DNA of 64,000 nucleotides, taken from positions 1-64,000 of the forward strand of contig WHUX01000067.1 of assembly GCA_015179025.1 (NCBI GenBank), in the 5' to 3' direction. The translations under genes were made by a program, and so were the position numbers. The stretch comes from Terfezia claveryi (taxonomy: Eukaryota > Ascomycota > Pezizomycetes > Pezizales > Pezizaceae). Positions 1 through 11,049 of this stretch are shown here, in pieces (position 1 is the first letter of the stretch; every line of letters starts with the position of its first letter). The notes under the pieces are model-generated. The model was not told the DNA's origin. It worked only from the letters and a program-made list of their open reading frames with translations, and did not search any database.

Positions 1-24
1 CAAATCAGCCTAGAATTCAGTGTG

Positions 25-84
25 CAAATGAGCAAGAAAATGAGCGACAAAATGAGCAAGAAAATGAGTGAGAAAATGAGCAAG
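25..84. repeat. Short-period minisatellite (about 12 bp)
   Basis: About five imperfect copies of a 12-bp unit close to AAAATGAGCAAG lie head to tail, varying at one or two positions (GCGA, GTGA). No gene is attached to it. It is directly visible in the sequence. Confidence 0.8.
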
Positions 85-234
85 CACACAACCTCCATAC
101 AGTGGTGCAAATAAGCAGAGGAATCAGTGTATACTGGTATTCTGAAGCAATGACAGGAAAAAAACTCTAAGTCCCAGGCGGCCACACTTTTGAAGTAGAG
201 TACCCGCACGCCCCCTATTCTCGTGAGCCCTCTA

Positions 235-325
235 ATGTCCAATCCAGTTCCTGTGGTCTCAGAACCAGTTCCTGCTGTCTCAGAACCAGTTCCCACTGTC
301 TGAGGACCAGCCCCTGCTGTCTAAT
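235..325. repeat. 20-21 bp tandem repeat, low-complexity
   Basis: Four imperfect copies of a unit containing CAGAACCAGTTCCTGCTGTC are arrayed here. Read on the minus strand they give a short Leu/Arg/Gln-rich peptide with a repeated LVLRQ pattern, but nothing shows that it is a gene. I treat it as a minisatellite. Confidence 0.65.
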
Positions 326-440
326 AATCAGCTCATAGCTAGTGTTGGAATAATCCCTGTGGTGTCGGGTTTGAGCTCCTCCAGGCATGGGCACCACCTA
401 GTACAGTAGAGGAAATAGCTGTATATGGTAAACATGAACA

Positions 441-525
441 TAGACTAGATTCGGTCTGTAATAGACTGGATTCAGTCGGTGATAGACTGGATTCAGTTGG
501 TAATAGACTGGATTCAGTTACTAAT
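441..525. repeat. 21-bp tandem repeat, four copies
   Basis: Copies of TAGACTGGATTCAGTYGGTRA begin at 441, 462, 483 and 504, so the period is exactly 21 bp. The first copy is the most diverged. Confidence 0.85.
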
Positions 526-1150
526 GACTAGATTGTAGTGCTTCGATAGAATTGTAGTGGTCCGAATAATTGTAGTAGTTCTAGTAGATGAGGTATTAGT
601 AGTATATAGCTAAAGAGTCAGGAATACTTAAGAGTGTGGACAATGGACATGATGTGCAGAGAGAACTCATTAGGAACAAATTGCATGAAAGAGTGGTATT
701 GGGAACAATGTTGAGCCAACTTATAAAGTAAAATAAGAATGTGCGCACAATGTAGTTGGTAACACACATAAGAATGATCTGCACAGCTAAGCATTAGCAA
801 TGCAGGCAACGTCTAAAAGACATATTGACATTGCAATGCTTGCGGGCACGTTGCAAGGTAAGAAAATTTTTGCTGATGATGGTGTTGGGAGATTGTCTTC
901 CAAGGATTGGTGGAGACACTAGTCTCCTAGTGGCTCCTCTAATCCTGAGCTATTATGGAGAAGGCATAGTTGGTAATGGAGAATGTGGGGGAGGAGTTTT
1001 CTTGAAAGTTTGTATTGGGACAGAGAGATGGTTGGTTACTACTGGATGTTGTAGTAAGGCAGTTGTGTGGTAAGAAGACTGTCCAGTAGAGGAGGAAATA
1101 GGAGCACTATATACTCCTCTAGATAGTATATCTACTATGTAGTTGTCCTT
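526..1150. other. No gene recognised
   Basis: Only short open frames occur in this stretch and none resembles a known family. It probably belongs to the decayed repeat context to the right, since the pol remnant beginning at 1154 is read leftward toward it. No LTR could be recognised. Confidence 0.5.
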
Positions 1151-1153
1151 ACC

Positions 1154-2672
1154 CTAAATGTATTCTAGGGTTAGGTCAAATTGACTTATAGTCTCTTGCC
1201 ACCCTCTTTTCATCTGACTTTTAGGGATACTATCTATAAATGTAACTAAAAGTTTGTGATCTATTTGGATGATCACTTTGTGACCCTGTAGTTCAGACCT
1301 AAAATACCTCAGTGAGTCAACAATTACAAATAATTCCTTATCAGTTGTTATGTAATTCATTTGTCTATCATTTAATTTCCTAGAGTGAAATTCTTCTAGC
1401 CTAATAACACCATTCTCCATTTGGCCAATCCATCCTGAGATTCCTATATTACTGGTATCTATAATCAAACAGATTGGAAGGCCTAAGTCATAATTAATTG
1501 GTTTAAGTACTTTATTGCTCATAATTAATTCCTTAATCTTCTTAAATGACTCATTATGCAAAGGAGTCCACATGTACTTTTTTGTTAACCCTTACAATTC
1601 TAATAGTGGTTTGGCTATAGCTCCCAATTCTAGACAAAACCTTCTCAAGTAATTAACCATCTCTAGGAATTTCTGTAATTTCTTTTTTGAGTCAGGAATA
1701 GGGTAATTTGCTATTGAGTTGATTTTTTCTGGATCTATTTCTAACCCTTGTTTGGTGACAATGAATACTAGCACTTTTAGCCTTAGAGCTAGGATTTGGC
1801 ATTTCTTTTTGTTGAAGAAAAACTTTTCCTTAGCCAATATCCTACAGATTCCTCTTAATACTTTCTTGTGTTCTTCCAGGGTATCTGTACTAATTAAAAT
1901 GTCAGCTAAATAAACTATAACAGTTTTTCCAATATAATCCTTAAATAACCAATTTATAGCCCTCATCATAGTTGCAAGTGCATTGCAGTTACCCTATTGC
2001 ATGACTAATGAGTCAAACTTCCCTATGTGGTTTGTAAAGGTGCTATGTTTTACTAATTCATATACATGTCTAATATTGTGATACTTATCTACCAGATCAA
2101 CTGCTGAAATATATTTCTTGCTAGCTATCCAGTCCAATATTGCTTTAATATTTGGCATGAGTGTTTTATTCTTTTGTACTAGTTTGTTTCTAGATACACA
2201 GTATAGCAAGAATCTGGCCTGTTGCTTGCCATTCTTGTCTAAATCTCTTTTAGGCTATGTAAATATGAGGATACTATTGAGAGAACTAGATGGAACTATT
2301 CTTCCAGATTCTAGCTCAGTCCACATTTTATCTGTAACTTAGTTTAAAAACCTAGTATAATTTGTGTAATATGCAAGTTCTTAAGTTGCTCCTTCAGGGA
2401 CTATGATTTTATGTTGCATAATGTCATAAAGTTCCCTGATGGGAGGTAGTACTGTAGATTTCTTATCTAGGAATACTTTAGGGATTTCTTCAAATATATT
2501 AAACTCCACTTCTTCCAGATTAACTACATTTGTAATGACTGGAGAGCTTCCATTATCTTCCAGCTCTGACAAGTCTGATAAGTCAAACCACTCTTGTGAC
2601 CATTCCTGGTCTTTCTCTAGGTCTTCTGACAGATCATACTGTATCCAAGGTATTACTGGAGTTGGCTTTGTA
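1154..2672 (-). pseudogene. Ty3/gypsy pol remnant E1: reverse transcriptase and RNase H
   Basis: Read leftward, the fragments follow the usual order. First comes the approach to reverse transcriptase (LPPIRELYDI, 2380-2480). Palm blocks lie in 1994-2209 and 1592-1969. The RNase H domain lies in 1154-1573, with DTSN, FHSRKLN, TDKELFVIVDSLRYFRSE and IDHKLL. The catalytic YxDD box near 1891-1920 reads YLADIL, so the first aspartate is replaced by alanine and the enzyme would be dead. Stops and frame changes separate the blocks. Integrase is missing downstream. The upstream end is cut at 2672 by an inserted LTR of a second element, so protease and gag are not seen here. Confidence 0.85.
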
Positions 2673-3224
2673 TGACAGGGGCTCTGGGGACAAGGCGACC
2701 AAGGGGTAAGCCGGGGCGAGAACAGGGACGAGGTGAGACACACGAAGGAGCGCTACGTATATAACTAGGAAAACTAGGCTTGTCACGGACACCTATCACG
2801 AACACCTATCATGGATATCATGGACGATGTCATGGAGGGCAGGATGTTCAGAAGGTAGGGGCTAGGGTAAAACATATGTAGGAATGCTATATATGTGATC
2901 AGGGGAAGGCTGGGATGGGGCAAAGGCTGGGGGCAAGAGGCAAGAACAAGAGACATGCAGAAGTGGTTGCCGTGTATGTCGGAGAGAGGCAGCTATGCTA
3001 CAGAGTTGTTTGTATGAGACAAGGATATGCACAAGGAAGATGCACAAGTACTGGAAGAAGCAAGGTCCTATATTGGGTATATAAGATGTTGGATGGAGAT
3101 GTAATAAAAGTGTAAGAGCCGGGAGCTATATATATATAGTGACATAATAGACTTTCCAATGATAATGACAATAAAGAATGCTAGACAATGACAACCTGAA
3201 GGCCAGAGGAAGATGGTTGTTACA
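2673..3224 (-). repeat. LTR of gypsy element E2 (3' LTR), inserted in E1
   Basis: On the minus strand this about 552-bp segment starts TGTAACAACC next to a purine-rich tract and ends CCCCTGTCA, so it has TG...CA ends. On its left the E1 reverse-transcriptase frame runs straight up to 2672, which shows that E2 landed in E1. The five bases before it (TTGTA, 2668-2672) may be the target duplication, but the partner LTR was not found, so this cannot be confirmed. Confidence 0.7.
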
Positions 3225-3225
3225 C

Positions 3226-3239
3226 TATCCCCCCCTTTT
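3226..3239 (-). other. Polypurine tract of E2
   Basis: The minus strand reads AAAAGGGGGGGATA immediately before the LTR start. This is the position and composition expected for the plus-strand primer of an LTR retrotransposon. Confidence 0.7.
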
Positions 3240-3387
3240 AGGCAAGAGCTCCAGCGACATAGAGGCCTGAGTGCAATAGTAAAAACAACTGAAAAATAAC
3301 AAAATAACAACCAACTCCATATTGATGACTACAATAAAGATAAGAAAGACAAAATATCATTCGACTGGATGAGGCTTACTCGAGTAT

Positions 3388-4910
3388 CATTGATGAAATA
3401 GGGTAACCAGTTCCTGAGCATTCTCCAGGTTTCCAGCTAGTTGCCAGGTAGCCTCCTCGTCCCTTAACTATTTAACCTTGTATTGCAGATGACTATACCT
3501 CTTTCTTGAGTCCAATACCTCTTCGACCTCCCACTCCTCTTCACCCTCGATTACCATAAGAGGGGGAGGAGGGTGCTTCTGCCCTGGGAGGGGATCATCT
3601 ACTGCTGGCTCAATTTCCGATACGTATATAACTGGGTGGCATTTGATGTCCTTATGAAACCTCAATTGATAAGTATGGGTACTCATAGCCACCACCACCT
3701 CGAACGGGCCTAAGAACTTGTGGTCGAGCTTACGGGATGGCCATTCTGTCCAGAAATGCCTACTGGATAACCATACCCGGTCTCCTAGCTAGTACCTGGG
3801 AGCTGGTAACCTAGACCCATTGGCATACTCTACTTGCCTGGCTTGAGCATACCCTAACTCAGCCTTTAGGGTAGAGTAGAGTTCAGCAATCTCCATGACG
3901 AACTCTTTGGCTGAGGTATTCTTCTTGGCTAGGGCATTCTCCTTAGCCTTTTGCAAAGGTGCTAGGGAGTCTACCAACTGAGGGTGCCAGCCATAATTGG
4001 CCAGGAATGGGGACATTTTTAGCGACTTTGAGAACTAGTTGTTGGCTGCGAATTCATAGGTCACCAACAAAGATACCTAGTTGTTCTACTGATAGTTGAC
4101 ATAGGTCCGCAGGTACTGCTCCATGACAGCATTCATTCATTCTGATTGGCTGTCAGTTTGAGGGTAATATGTTGTGGAGAGGTGCACTTCAATCCTCAGT
4201 AGCCCACAAAATGCCTTCCAGAACTCAGATGTGAACTGGGGGCCACAGTTGAAGACAATTGATTCAGGAAGGCCATGGTAGTGGAATACAGTGTTGAAGT
4301 AAAGGTTGGCTAATTCTTGAGTAGAGCAGGTATCTCGACAGGGTATCACATGCCATATCTTAGTCAGTCGGTCCACTACTATAAGAATGGCATTAAACCC
4401 CGAATCTTCCAGCAACCCAGTCATGAAATCCATGGTCAGGTGTTGCTAAAGTCGATCTGGAATCCCTAGAGGCTTTAGTGTCCCGTATAGAGCATGATGA
4501 GTAAGTTTTGTACACTTGTAGATATGGCAGTTTCATATATCCCATTCTACCTTCTTCTACTAGTCGATCTATATATATTGTCTGGCTAGTAGTTCTAATA
4601 TTTTAGCCACTCCAGGGTAACCTACAGCTAAGGTATCATGGTGCTCCTTAATTAACCTTAGGCAGAGCTTGTCATCTGCAGGAATATAGAGCTAGTCTAG
4701 GTAGTAGAGGAGGCTATCCTGGATTAAGCATTCTGCAAGGGAAATCTTCATATGGCGACGCTGTCCAGATTCTACCATAGCCATTATATCTTTTACTAAG
4801 GGGTCCTCTATGTATACCTACTGTATCTGCCAAAGGAACTGTGGAGGATACTCCTCAGTACATTGATGAGGACTTAGAGGGTCTAATGATGTCTGCGCAA
4901 TACTTGGTAA
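3388..4910 (-). pseudogene. Ty3/gypsy E2 integrase with chromodomain, decayed
   Basis: Reading leftward, a degenerate zinc-binding region (HHDTLAVGYPGVAKILELL, about 4590-4670) is followed by the integrase core at 4137-4433. The core keeps VVDRLTK and PQTDSQSE, but the second catalytic aspartate is lost (FNCGPQF instead of SDxGPQF, near 4240-4260). The C-terminal part (3789-4016) and a chromodomain (EWEVEEVLDSR...QYKVK, 3400-3560) follow. A TAG interrupts the chromodomain where tryptophan is expected. The chromodomain marks E2 as a chromovirus-type Ty3/gypsy element. Reverse transcriptase and gag of E2 are absent, so the element is truncated at about 4.9 kb. Confidence 0.85.
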
Positions 4911-5129
4911 TCTAATGTTACCAAGTACTATTGAGGTAGCTTTCGAACTGTGTTCGGTCAGTCCATTTGTGACTCTAAGTACAGCGTCGACACTGTACTT
5001 CCAGTGTCACTTGAGGGTATATAACAACCTCTGAGGATCTGGCATCGCCATTTTTTGGGGCAGACTGGATTGCAGTTCTTTGCCAGCATGTTTTTTTCGT
5101 AGATGTCGGCCATAATGACCAGCTACAGT

Positions 5130-5790
5130 AAACTGATAGTTGCAAAATTGACATCGTATACTTTCCTATCAACTATGTAAGTTCCATATAAATTGCATAT
5201 GCAGTTCCTTTCACCTACAATGATTAGATGAATAGGTAGGGTCTCGATAGGGACTCTCTCTGTATTTAGTGATACTGCTTTCTTCAAAGTCTTCGGAATG
5301 ATATTGGTATGTAACTGGACTGTATAGCAACTAGTTCAAAAATTAACATCATACTAACAATCTATATTCCATAAAATTTAGGGGCGGAGTGGCTTTCACA
5401 TACAATGATAGGCTAAATAGGTAGGGTCTTGATGGGGACTGTCTCTGTATTCGGTGATACTGCCTTCTTCGAAGTCTTCGGGATAATATTGGTATGTAAC
5501 TGGACTGTATAGCAATTCATAGTTCAAAAATTAATATCGTGTACTCCGCCACCAACAACCTATATTCCGTAAAAATTGTATATGGAGCAGCTTTCACATA
5601 CATCGATTAACAGAATAGGTAGGTCTCGATGTGAACTCTCTCTGTATTCGGTGATACAGCCTTCTTCAAAGTCTTCAGGATGATATTGGTATGTAACTGG
5701 ACTGTATAGCAACTCATAGTTCAAAAATTAATATCGTATACTTTGCTACCAACAATCTATAGTCCATAAAAATTAGGGGTAGAGTAGCTC
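5130..5790. repeat. Tandem repeat of about 185-198 bp
   Basis: Three full units start at about 5208, 5393 and 5591, with a partial unit before them (about 5130-5207). Each contains GTAACTGGACTGTATAGCAA (at 5311, 5494 and 5693), a CTTTCACMTACA start and a TCTCTGTATTYGGTGATAC block. By eye the units are roughly 85% identical. No reading frame is conserved between them. They could be remnants of an LTR or subterminal region, or a local satellite. Confidence 0.85.
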
Positions 5791-5799
5791 ATATACAAC

Positions 5800-6540
5800 A
5801 ATTGTCAAAGTATCCAGGGCCTCCCTAGGACTCTCTGTGACCAGTAGGGACTATTTAGTTTGAATGCTTGAGGCGCAAGCTAGATGATACTAGACTAGAA
5901 CTAGACCCCATAGTCCCGCAATCATAGAAGTCTCACTGCACTAGGTATATAGTCTCAAGTTGTACAGTATTAGTGGGTACGTAATCTACTGCACATGTGC
6001 CATAACGACCATAGGTGAGGCATGCTATGTAGCCCAGTAGTGGTTTGGTATCCATCTTCATATGAGATCTTTAGTATAAGACTATCCAGTTGGTGTAGTA
6101 TAATAGTTGGTGTAGTATAACGAAAGAAATCATAAGAGGAGAAGAAAGGAAAGACGACATTCTTTGAATAATGCTAAGACTGCTTGTCCTATCTTTTCCA
6201 AAAATAAATTATGTATCAGACTGCCACATATTGTACTGTGGCCTGAGGAAAGACATTGAGAAAAAAGGGGATATTGTAAAACAGTCTGAGGAAAGACATT
6301 TTTATGTAAAAGAGGTTTAATACTGTAGGTTGCAAATGTTATGAGTTTTCTTGCTCACAGATGATGATGGGTAAAACAACAGAAATATTTCCACCTACAC
6401 TAAGGTGTTTGTACCAGTCAGCTGGTCAAAAGCCTACTACTAACCTAAGTAGGAATTGGCAGGCTGAAGCCATTCTGGAGGCGGTTAGGCAACCCGACCG
6501 TCCAGTATAGTGCCTTTGACCATCTGTCACTAGTGTGTTG
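5800..6540. other. No gene recognised
   Basis: Short open frames only. There are small local echoes, such as GTTGGTGTAGTATAA twice near 6095-6120 and a repeated CTGAGGAAAGACATT near 6240-6300. I see no gene or complete element. Confidence 0.5.
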
Positions 6541-7615
6541 GTAAGGATTTTCAACCAGACTAAGGATTTTCTTAGTCTTTTGCATAACCCTCCTCTAGTG
6601 GTGCCAACCTAGTCTTGTGCCAACCAAGTCGTTGGACCTAGTCTGGTTGGTACGGTTGGACCTAGTCTATGTGGTGCCAACCAGACTCAGAATATTGGGT
6701 TGAGACTAAGAATATCCTTAGTCTAGTTGAAAATCCTTGCAGTCATGCCAACCAGACTAGGTAGTCCATACTTACTTGCCTCAATTCTCCTGTGACCAGG
6801 AGGACTACTATTCCCCAACAGACCAGTCTCTTACCTTCTTATGTTCACTTTATCATAGTTACCTACGAGCAGCTTGTGCCAACCAGACTTTGCTTTGTGA
6901 TAGGAAGCCACATCAAGTGCCAATCTCAGGTAGCTAGGGGTATATGCTAGACTTTATCAAGCAATTGCCTATAACGTCCATTTCCTAAACAGCCTTTTTT
7001 ACGTACCAACCAGACTACTCTTTTACATTCATATTATAGTCTTTATTAGTCTGTTGGCACAAGCCTCTCATAGAGAAGTCTTTGTTTGGTTTGTTGGTTG
7101 GCACAACTTCTAGTCAAATGTAGACTGTTAGAATGGTCAACTGTATAATAAACAAACTAGCTATTAGGGGGACCTCTCAAGGTCCAATCATAGTAGTCTG
7201 TTATGCCAACTAGATTACAAGCTTAGACCAGATCAAGTAATAGCCATTAGCGTCCATTCCCCAACCAGACTTTGCTTTGTGATAGGAAGCCAACATCAAG
7301 TGCCAATTCAGGTAGCCAGGAGTATACACTAGACTATATCAAGCAATTGCCCATAACAGCATTTCCCAAACAGCTTTTTTTATGTTTACATTATAGTCTT
7401 TATTTGTCTGGTTGGGTACAACCTCTTGTTAATATAGTCTGTTTGGAATGGTCAACTGCATAATGAAACAATCTAGCCATTAGGGTAGTCTGGTTGGTAC
7501 CAGGTAGGGTGACCTCGCAAGGTCCAATCATAGTAGTCTGTTGTGCTAATCAGATTATAGCTTAACCAGATCAAGTAATAGCCGTTAGCGTCCATTTCCA
7601 ACTAGACTAGTTCTG
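6540..7615. repeat. Motif field: CCAACCAGACTA in both orientations, with a 0.38-kb direct duplication
   Basis: The 12-mer CCAACCAGACTA, its near variants and its reverse complement TAGTCTGGTTGG occur roughly fifteen to twenty times. A longer block beginning CCAACCAGACTTTGCTTTGT at 6879 is repeated at 7261, and similarity continues to about 7614, giving two direct copies of 350-380 bp. Dense, bidirectional short motifs next to an end are typical of subterminal regions of CACTA/CMC-type transposons, but no transposase lies within this field. Confidence 0.75.
6543..6738. repeat. Inverted repeat, 35-bp arms
   Basis: The arm at 6543-6577 and the reverse complement of 6704-6738 agree at about 33 of 35 positions, separated by about 126 bp. 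The arms contain the CAACCAGACTAAGGAT motif that recurs through the next kilobase. This could fold into a long hairpin, or be the end of a small inverted-repeat transposon. Confidence 0.8.
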
Positions 7616-7937
7616 AACATTTTTATATTTACTTTATTACATTCACTTCTTTATATGATCAAACTTTGGCTATAATCTACCATATAAAGAAATAGCTGTT
7701 TGCTATGTCCACAAGTTGTAAATGAAATGGTGGCCATGGTCAGGTCTGTATGCTATTTATTACCATACTATCTTCGACATTCATAATCCCTCAACATCAA
7801 CCATATTTGATATATGGTGACAGAAGCCTTGCCTGAACTACTTTCATAGTCAATATCTAAGAACTCTGGGAAACGGCAAACTCAAACCCATTCACTCTCT
7901 ATTCCATTGTAAGCAGACTGAGAGGGGGCTATGCTCT

Positions 7938-8476
7938 ATGTCCACTAACGATCTACTAGTCCAGATAGCCATTAATTGGCAATATCAAGGATATGAAATG
8001 CCACCAAAAAGGAAACAACCAGCAGACACCAATAAAGAGTCAGAAGATGACTATCATGTAACATGGTCCAATTATAGACATGCAAAAGTAGTTGGATTTT
8101 TCGGGAAAGGGATTCCAGAAAACCTGTATGGGCTCTGGAGGCGAGATATTGCACAATAATGAAATAAAGCAGTATCTACGGACCGCAAAGAGCTGGAATG
8201 GATATATGGATGACATTTCTCAAGCATGCCGTAGCTCTCCCGACGATGGCTCCTATGGGACAACTCAAATACCTCAATGATAAGTCCATTAGCTACGCTG
8301 TCAATATCTTGGCTCAAGATATTGCTAAGAAAGTGCATAGCGGGGCTGTCATCAGAGATAAGGCAGTGAAATCTCACAAGAGGCACATGCGGCAGAATAT
8401 CCGGAGGATCCGAGCCCTCCAATTCTCGGAATGCAACTGCCACCCCTTCTTACAGTCCTGCAAGAGACTAATATAG
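7938..8476 (+). pseudogene. Unrecognised decayed coding region
   Basis: A frame at 7938-8159 contains MPPKRKQPADTNKESEDDY followed by a tract ending LYGLWRRDIAQ. It is broken by TAA and continues in another frame at 8198-8476 (LNDKSISYAVNILAQDIAKK). Composition is protein-like (basic start, mixed hydrophobics) and the two parts abut, so I read this as one gene with a frame break. I do not recognise the family. The Lys/Glu-rich repeats that follow could be its C-terminal tail. Confidence 0.35.
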
Positions 8477-8539
8477 TGACATTGGATACTTCGACTAGGA
8501 AGCCTCAACCTAAGAGAGGTAGAACCCAAGAGCTTGCTA

Positions 8540-9460
8540 AAGGTCTACAATGAAAAGGTGTAAAGGGAAGTAGGAGATAACTAGGATGATGATGAGGAAG
8601 AGCAATTGGAGGAAGAGGAACCGAGAGAATTGAGGGGGTCTAAGCATAGCGTGGAGTGGGGAAGGGTATGGATCTGTGAAAAGGAAGTTACAAGAAGCCA
8701 TCAGGTCCACCACCAAAAGGTGTGAAAGGGAAAAAGGACGATAAGGATGAGGTCGAGGAAGAAGAATCAGAGGAAGAGCAACCGAAATAGATATTGAGGG
8801 GGTCTAAGCGTAGCAAGGGGGCAGGTAAGGGTGTGGGATCCGTGAAAATGAAGATGCAAGAAGCCACTTAGGGTCCACCACCGAAGGGTATGAAAGGGAA
8901 GAAGGATGATAAGGATAGGGTCGGGGAAGAAATCAGAGGAAGAGGAACCGAACAGATATTGAGGGGGTTAAGCATAGTATGGGGGCGGGTAAGGGTAGTA
9001 TGGGATCCGTGAAAATGAAGACTCAAGGGACGGAAACATTGAAGAAGAAGAGTATTGCTAAGAAGCAGCAGGTTGAAGAGGATGATGGGGAGGAAGAGGA
9101 GGCTCCCAAAGAGATCAAAAAAAGTGGAAGGGGAATGTAGGGGCTGGTAAGGGGCTTGTGAGAACTTAAGGGACATGAATGTCCAAGGACGTTGTAAACC
9201 TTAAGACGACATGTGAGGCTCCCAAACACATCAAGACCAAAAGTGGGAAGGGGAAAGTGGGGGAAGGTAAGGGGATTGTGAAACCTCAAGATGGACAAAA
9301 ATCTACTAAGAAGATTGAGAACTTTGACAGGGTGATGATGATGAAGAGGAGGCTCCAACGTTCATCAAACCAAAAGGGGAAATGGTATGTGGTGGGTGGC
9401 AAAAGGACAGCTCAAGGGACCCAAGATCAAAGAAAATGGTCAAAATGACTGCGGTCAAGA
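8540..9460 (+). pseudogene. Decayed Lys/Glu-rich tandem-repeat coding region
   Basis: Units start at about 8540, 8703 and 8872 (period about 165 bp), with shorter degenerate copies to about 9460. Each unit has a GGTCYACMAMMRAARGG start, an acidic run encoding Asp/Glu and a lysine-rich part with a GVGSVKMKMQ-like segment. Frames shift between units, so no long protein remains. It resembles a collapsed charged-repeat protein. No enzymatic domain is visible and the family is unknown. Confidence 0.5.
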
Positions 9461-9477
9461 TTAAGCAGGCTAGTAGG

Positions 9478-9640
9478 CTGGAGGAGAAGGAACGAGGAGG
9501 AGGGCGAGGCGGAGGGGAGGAGGAGGAGGAGGAGGGCGAGGAGGAGGAGGAGGGCAGGAGGAGGAGGAGGAGGGTGAGGAGGAGGAGGAGGGCGAGGAGG
9601 AGGAGGAGAAGGTGGACGAGGGGAGGAGGTGGGCCTGGTA
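9478..9640 (+). repeat. Purine tract (GGA/GAG)n
   Basis: About 160 bases are almost entirely A and G on the plus strand, with GGAGGAGGA runs and occasional GGGC interruptions. It extends the charged-repeat region and could form unusual DNA structure or be prone to slippage. The long minus-strand Ser/Leu/Pro frame across it is composition-driven. Confidence 0.85.
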
Positions 9641-9659
9641 GCCGTTGATAGTAGTAGTA

Positions 9660-11040
9660 GTGATGATAGGGATGAAGCAGAATGAAATCGGAAGAGTTGA
9701 AAGGAACTGTTAGGGGTAGTGGAGGGAAGGGACCAATGACTAAAGGGAGACTGGTGAAAGGCAAGGACAAAAAGGGTATAGTTAGAGCTGCTTCTAGTGA
9801 GAGGTGGATAAATGAGGGTTTTTTGTTCAATTTTTCTTTGGATTTTATATAGTTACTACTGAGATTTTCAAGTGTTTACAAGCAAGATTGTAGGTATATT
9901 GATTGGACGTCATGTAACTATGCATACGTAATCTGTCTTTTTTTTATTTTTTTAGGGAAGGTTGAGGGAATATGAGACATCAGGTGTTGGGGATTTTTAT
10001 GGGTCAAGGAAGGATTGTGAGTGTCATGGTGATGTTTCAGAAGGTCCTTTTTGGATGCTCGGAGATTTTTGTGGGTATGAGCCACATGGTGGGTGTTGTA
10101 ATTATATGCATGTTTCATAATAGTTGTTTTTTTTTGTTTTTTTTTTGGTGTACCATTGAGAAAAGCTGTGGGCGGACTATTAGAATCCAAGCTGGTGTTG
10201 ACAATGAGAAATATTGTTAGTATACATCAGCGGATTTAAGACGACCATGATATCTACTGAGTGGTAGGGCTTCTTGCAGACAAAGCAGCTCACGATGGTA
10301 GCAATACGGAAGTCAATGACTAAGCCAGAAGCAAAGGGAAAAGGTAAGCAAATCACCCACAAGCGGGCTGCAAGCTGCACCTCAAAGACAACACAACCAA
10401 GTGGCAATCCTCAATACCAATATAAAAAAGTCTTCCACTAGATGATTAACATTGAACGGCAAGGGCCAGGTATCCACAGTAGTCCTAAGTGAAAGTGTTC
10501 CATAGTTGTATGAATTGTATCTAATTGATGAGTGAGTTAATTAGTTTCGTCGACTTTTCAGGCCACAATCAATTTTCTGGAGGTAGGAGAATCAGCAAGA
10601 TTGAGGAAACCAGTACTTATATATGAGTGTGACAGGATTTACCATCTAGCAATGAATCCTATGGGTCCACTGGGGTCATATAGAGGTACGGGAAGTCAAG
10701 GGAATTCCAGCTCTACCATTTGCAAAGTAGAAAGGTAAACAAACCATTCCACAAGAATATGCTTGACATGTACTTACAAAATGTACTTGAACACATCTTA
10801 ACAGTCTGGGCAAGGCACCTCTCAGTCCATCTGCGAGTGGCGCAGTTCGGACATAAACCAACTACGATCGTCATCACCACCTAGCATCGAAATAGATGTC
10901 CACATGACGATTATAGACTGAAAGACCAAAAAGGACTGACAGGGCCAAAGAAAATTCGCGGCAAATCGGAGCTTCACGCAGTTTGACGGAATAACAAAGG
11001 CCGTTGTGTGTAACGCCGTAAATCGATCAGAGGATCACTT
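9660..11040. other. No gene recognised
   Basis: There are scattered T-rich runs (9940-9960, 10125-10150) and short open frames without family resemblance. No repeat structure stands out. Confidence 0.5.
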
Positions 11041-11049
11041 TTTTTGAGG

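Noticed and set aside
1154..4910. A single gypsy element with integrase upstream of reverse transcriptase
   Set aside because: An LTR with polypurine tract lies between the two blocks and the E1 frame runs into it, so these are two nested elements.
5130..5790. Possible CRISPR-like array
   Set aside because: Whole units of about 190 bp are repeated without distinct spacers, so this is an ordinary tandem repeat in a eukaryotic genome.
9306..9830. Minus-strand Ser/Leu/Pro-rich frame of 174 codons
   Set aside because: It is the complement of the GGA/GAG purine tract, and its composition explains the absence of stops.
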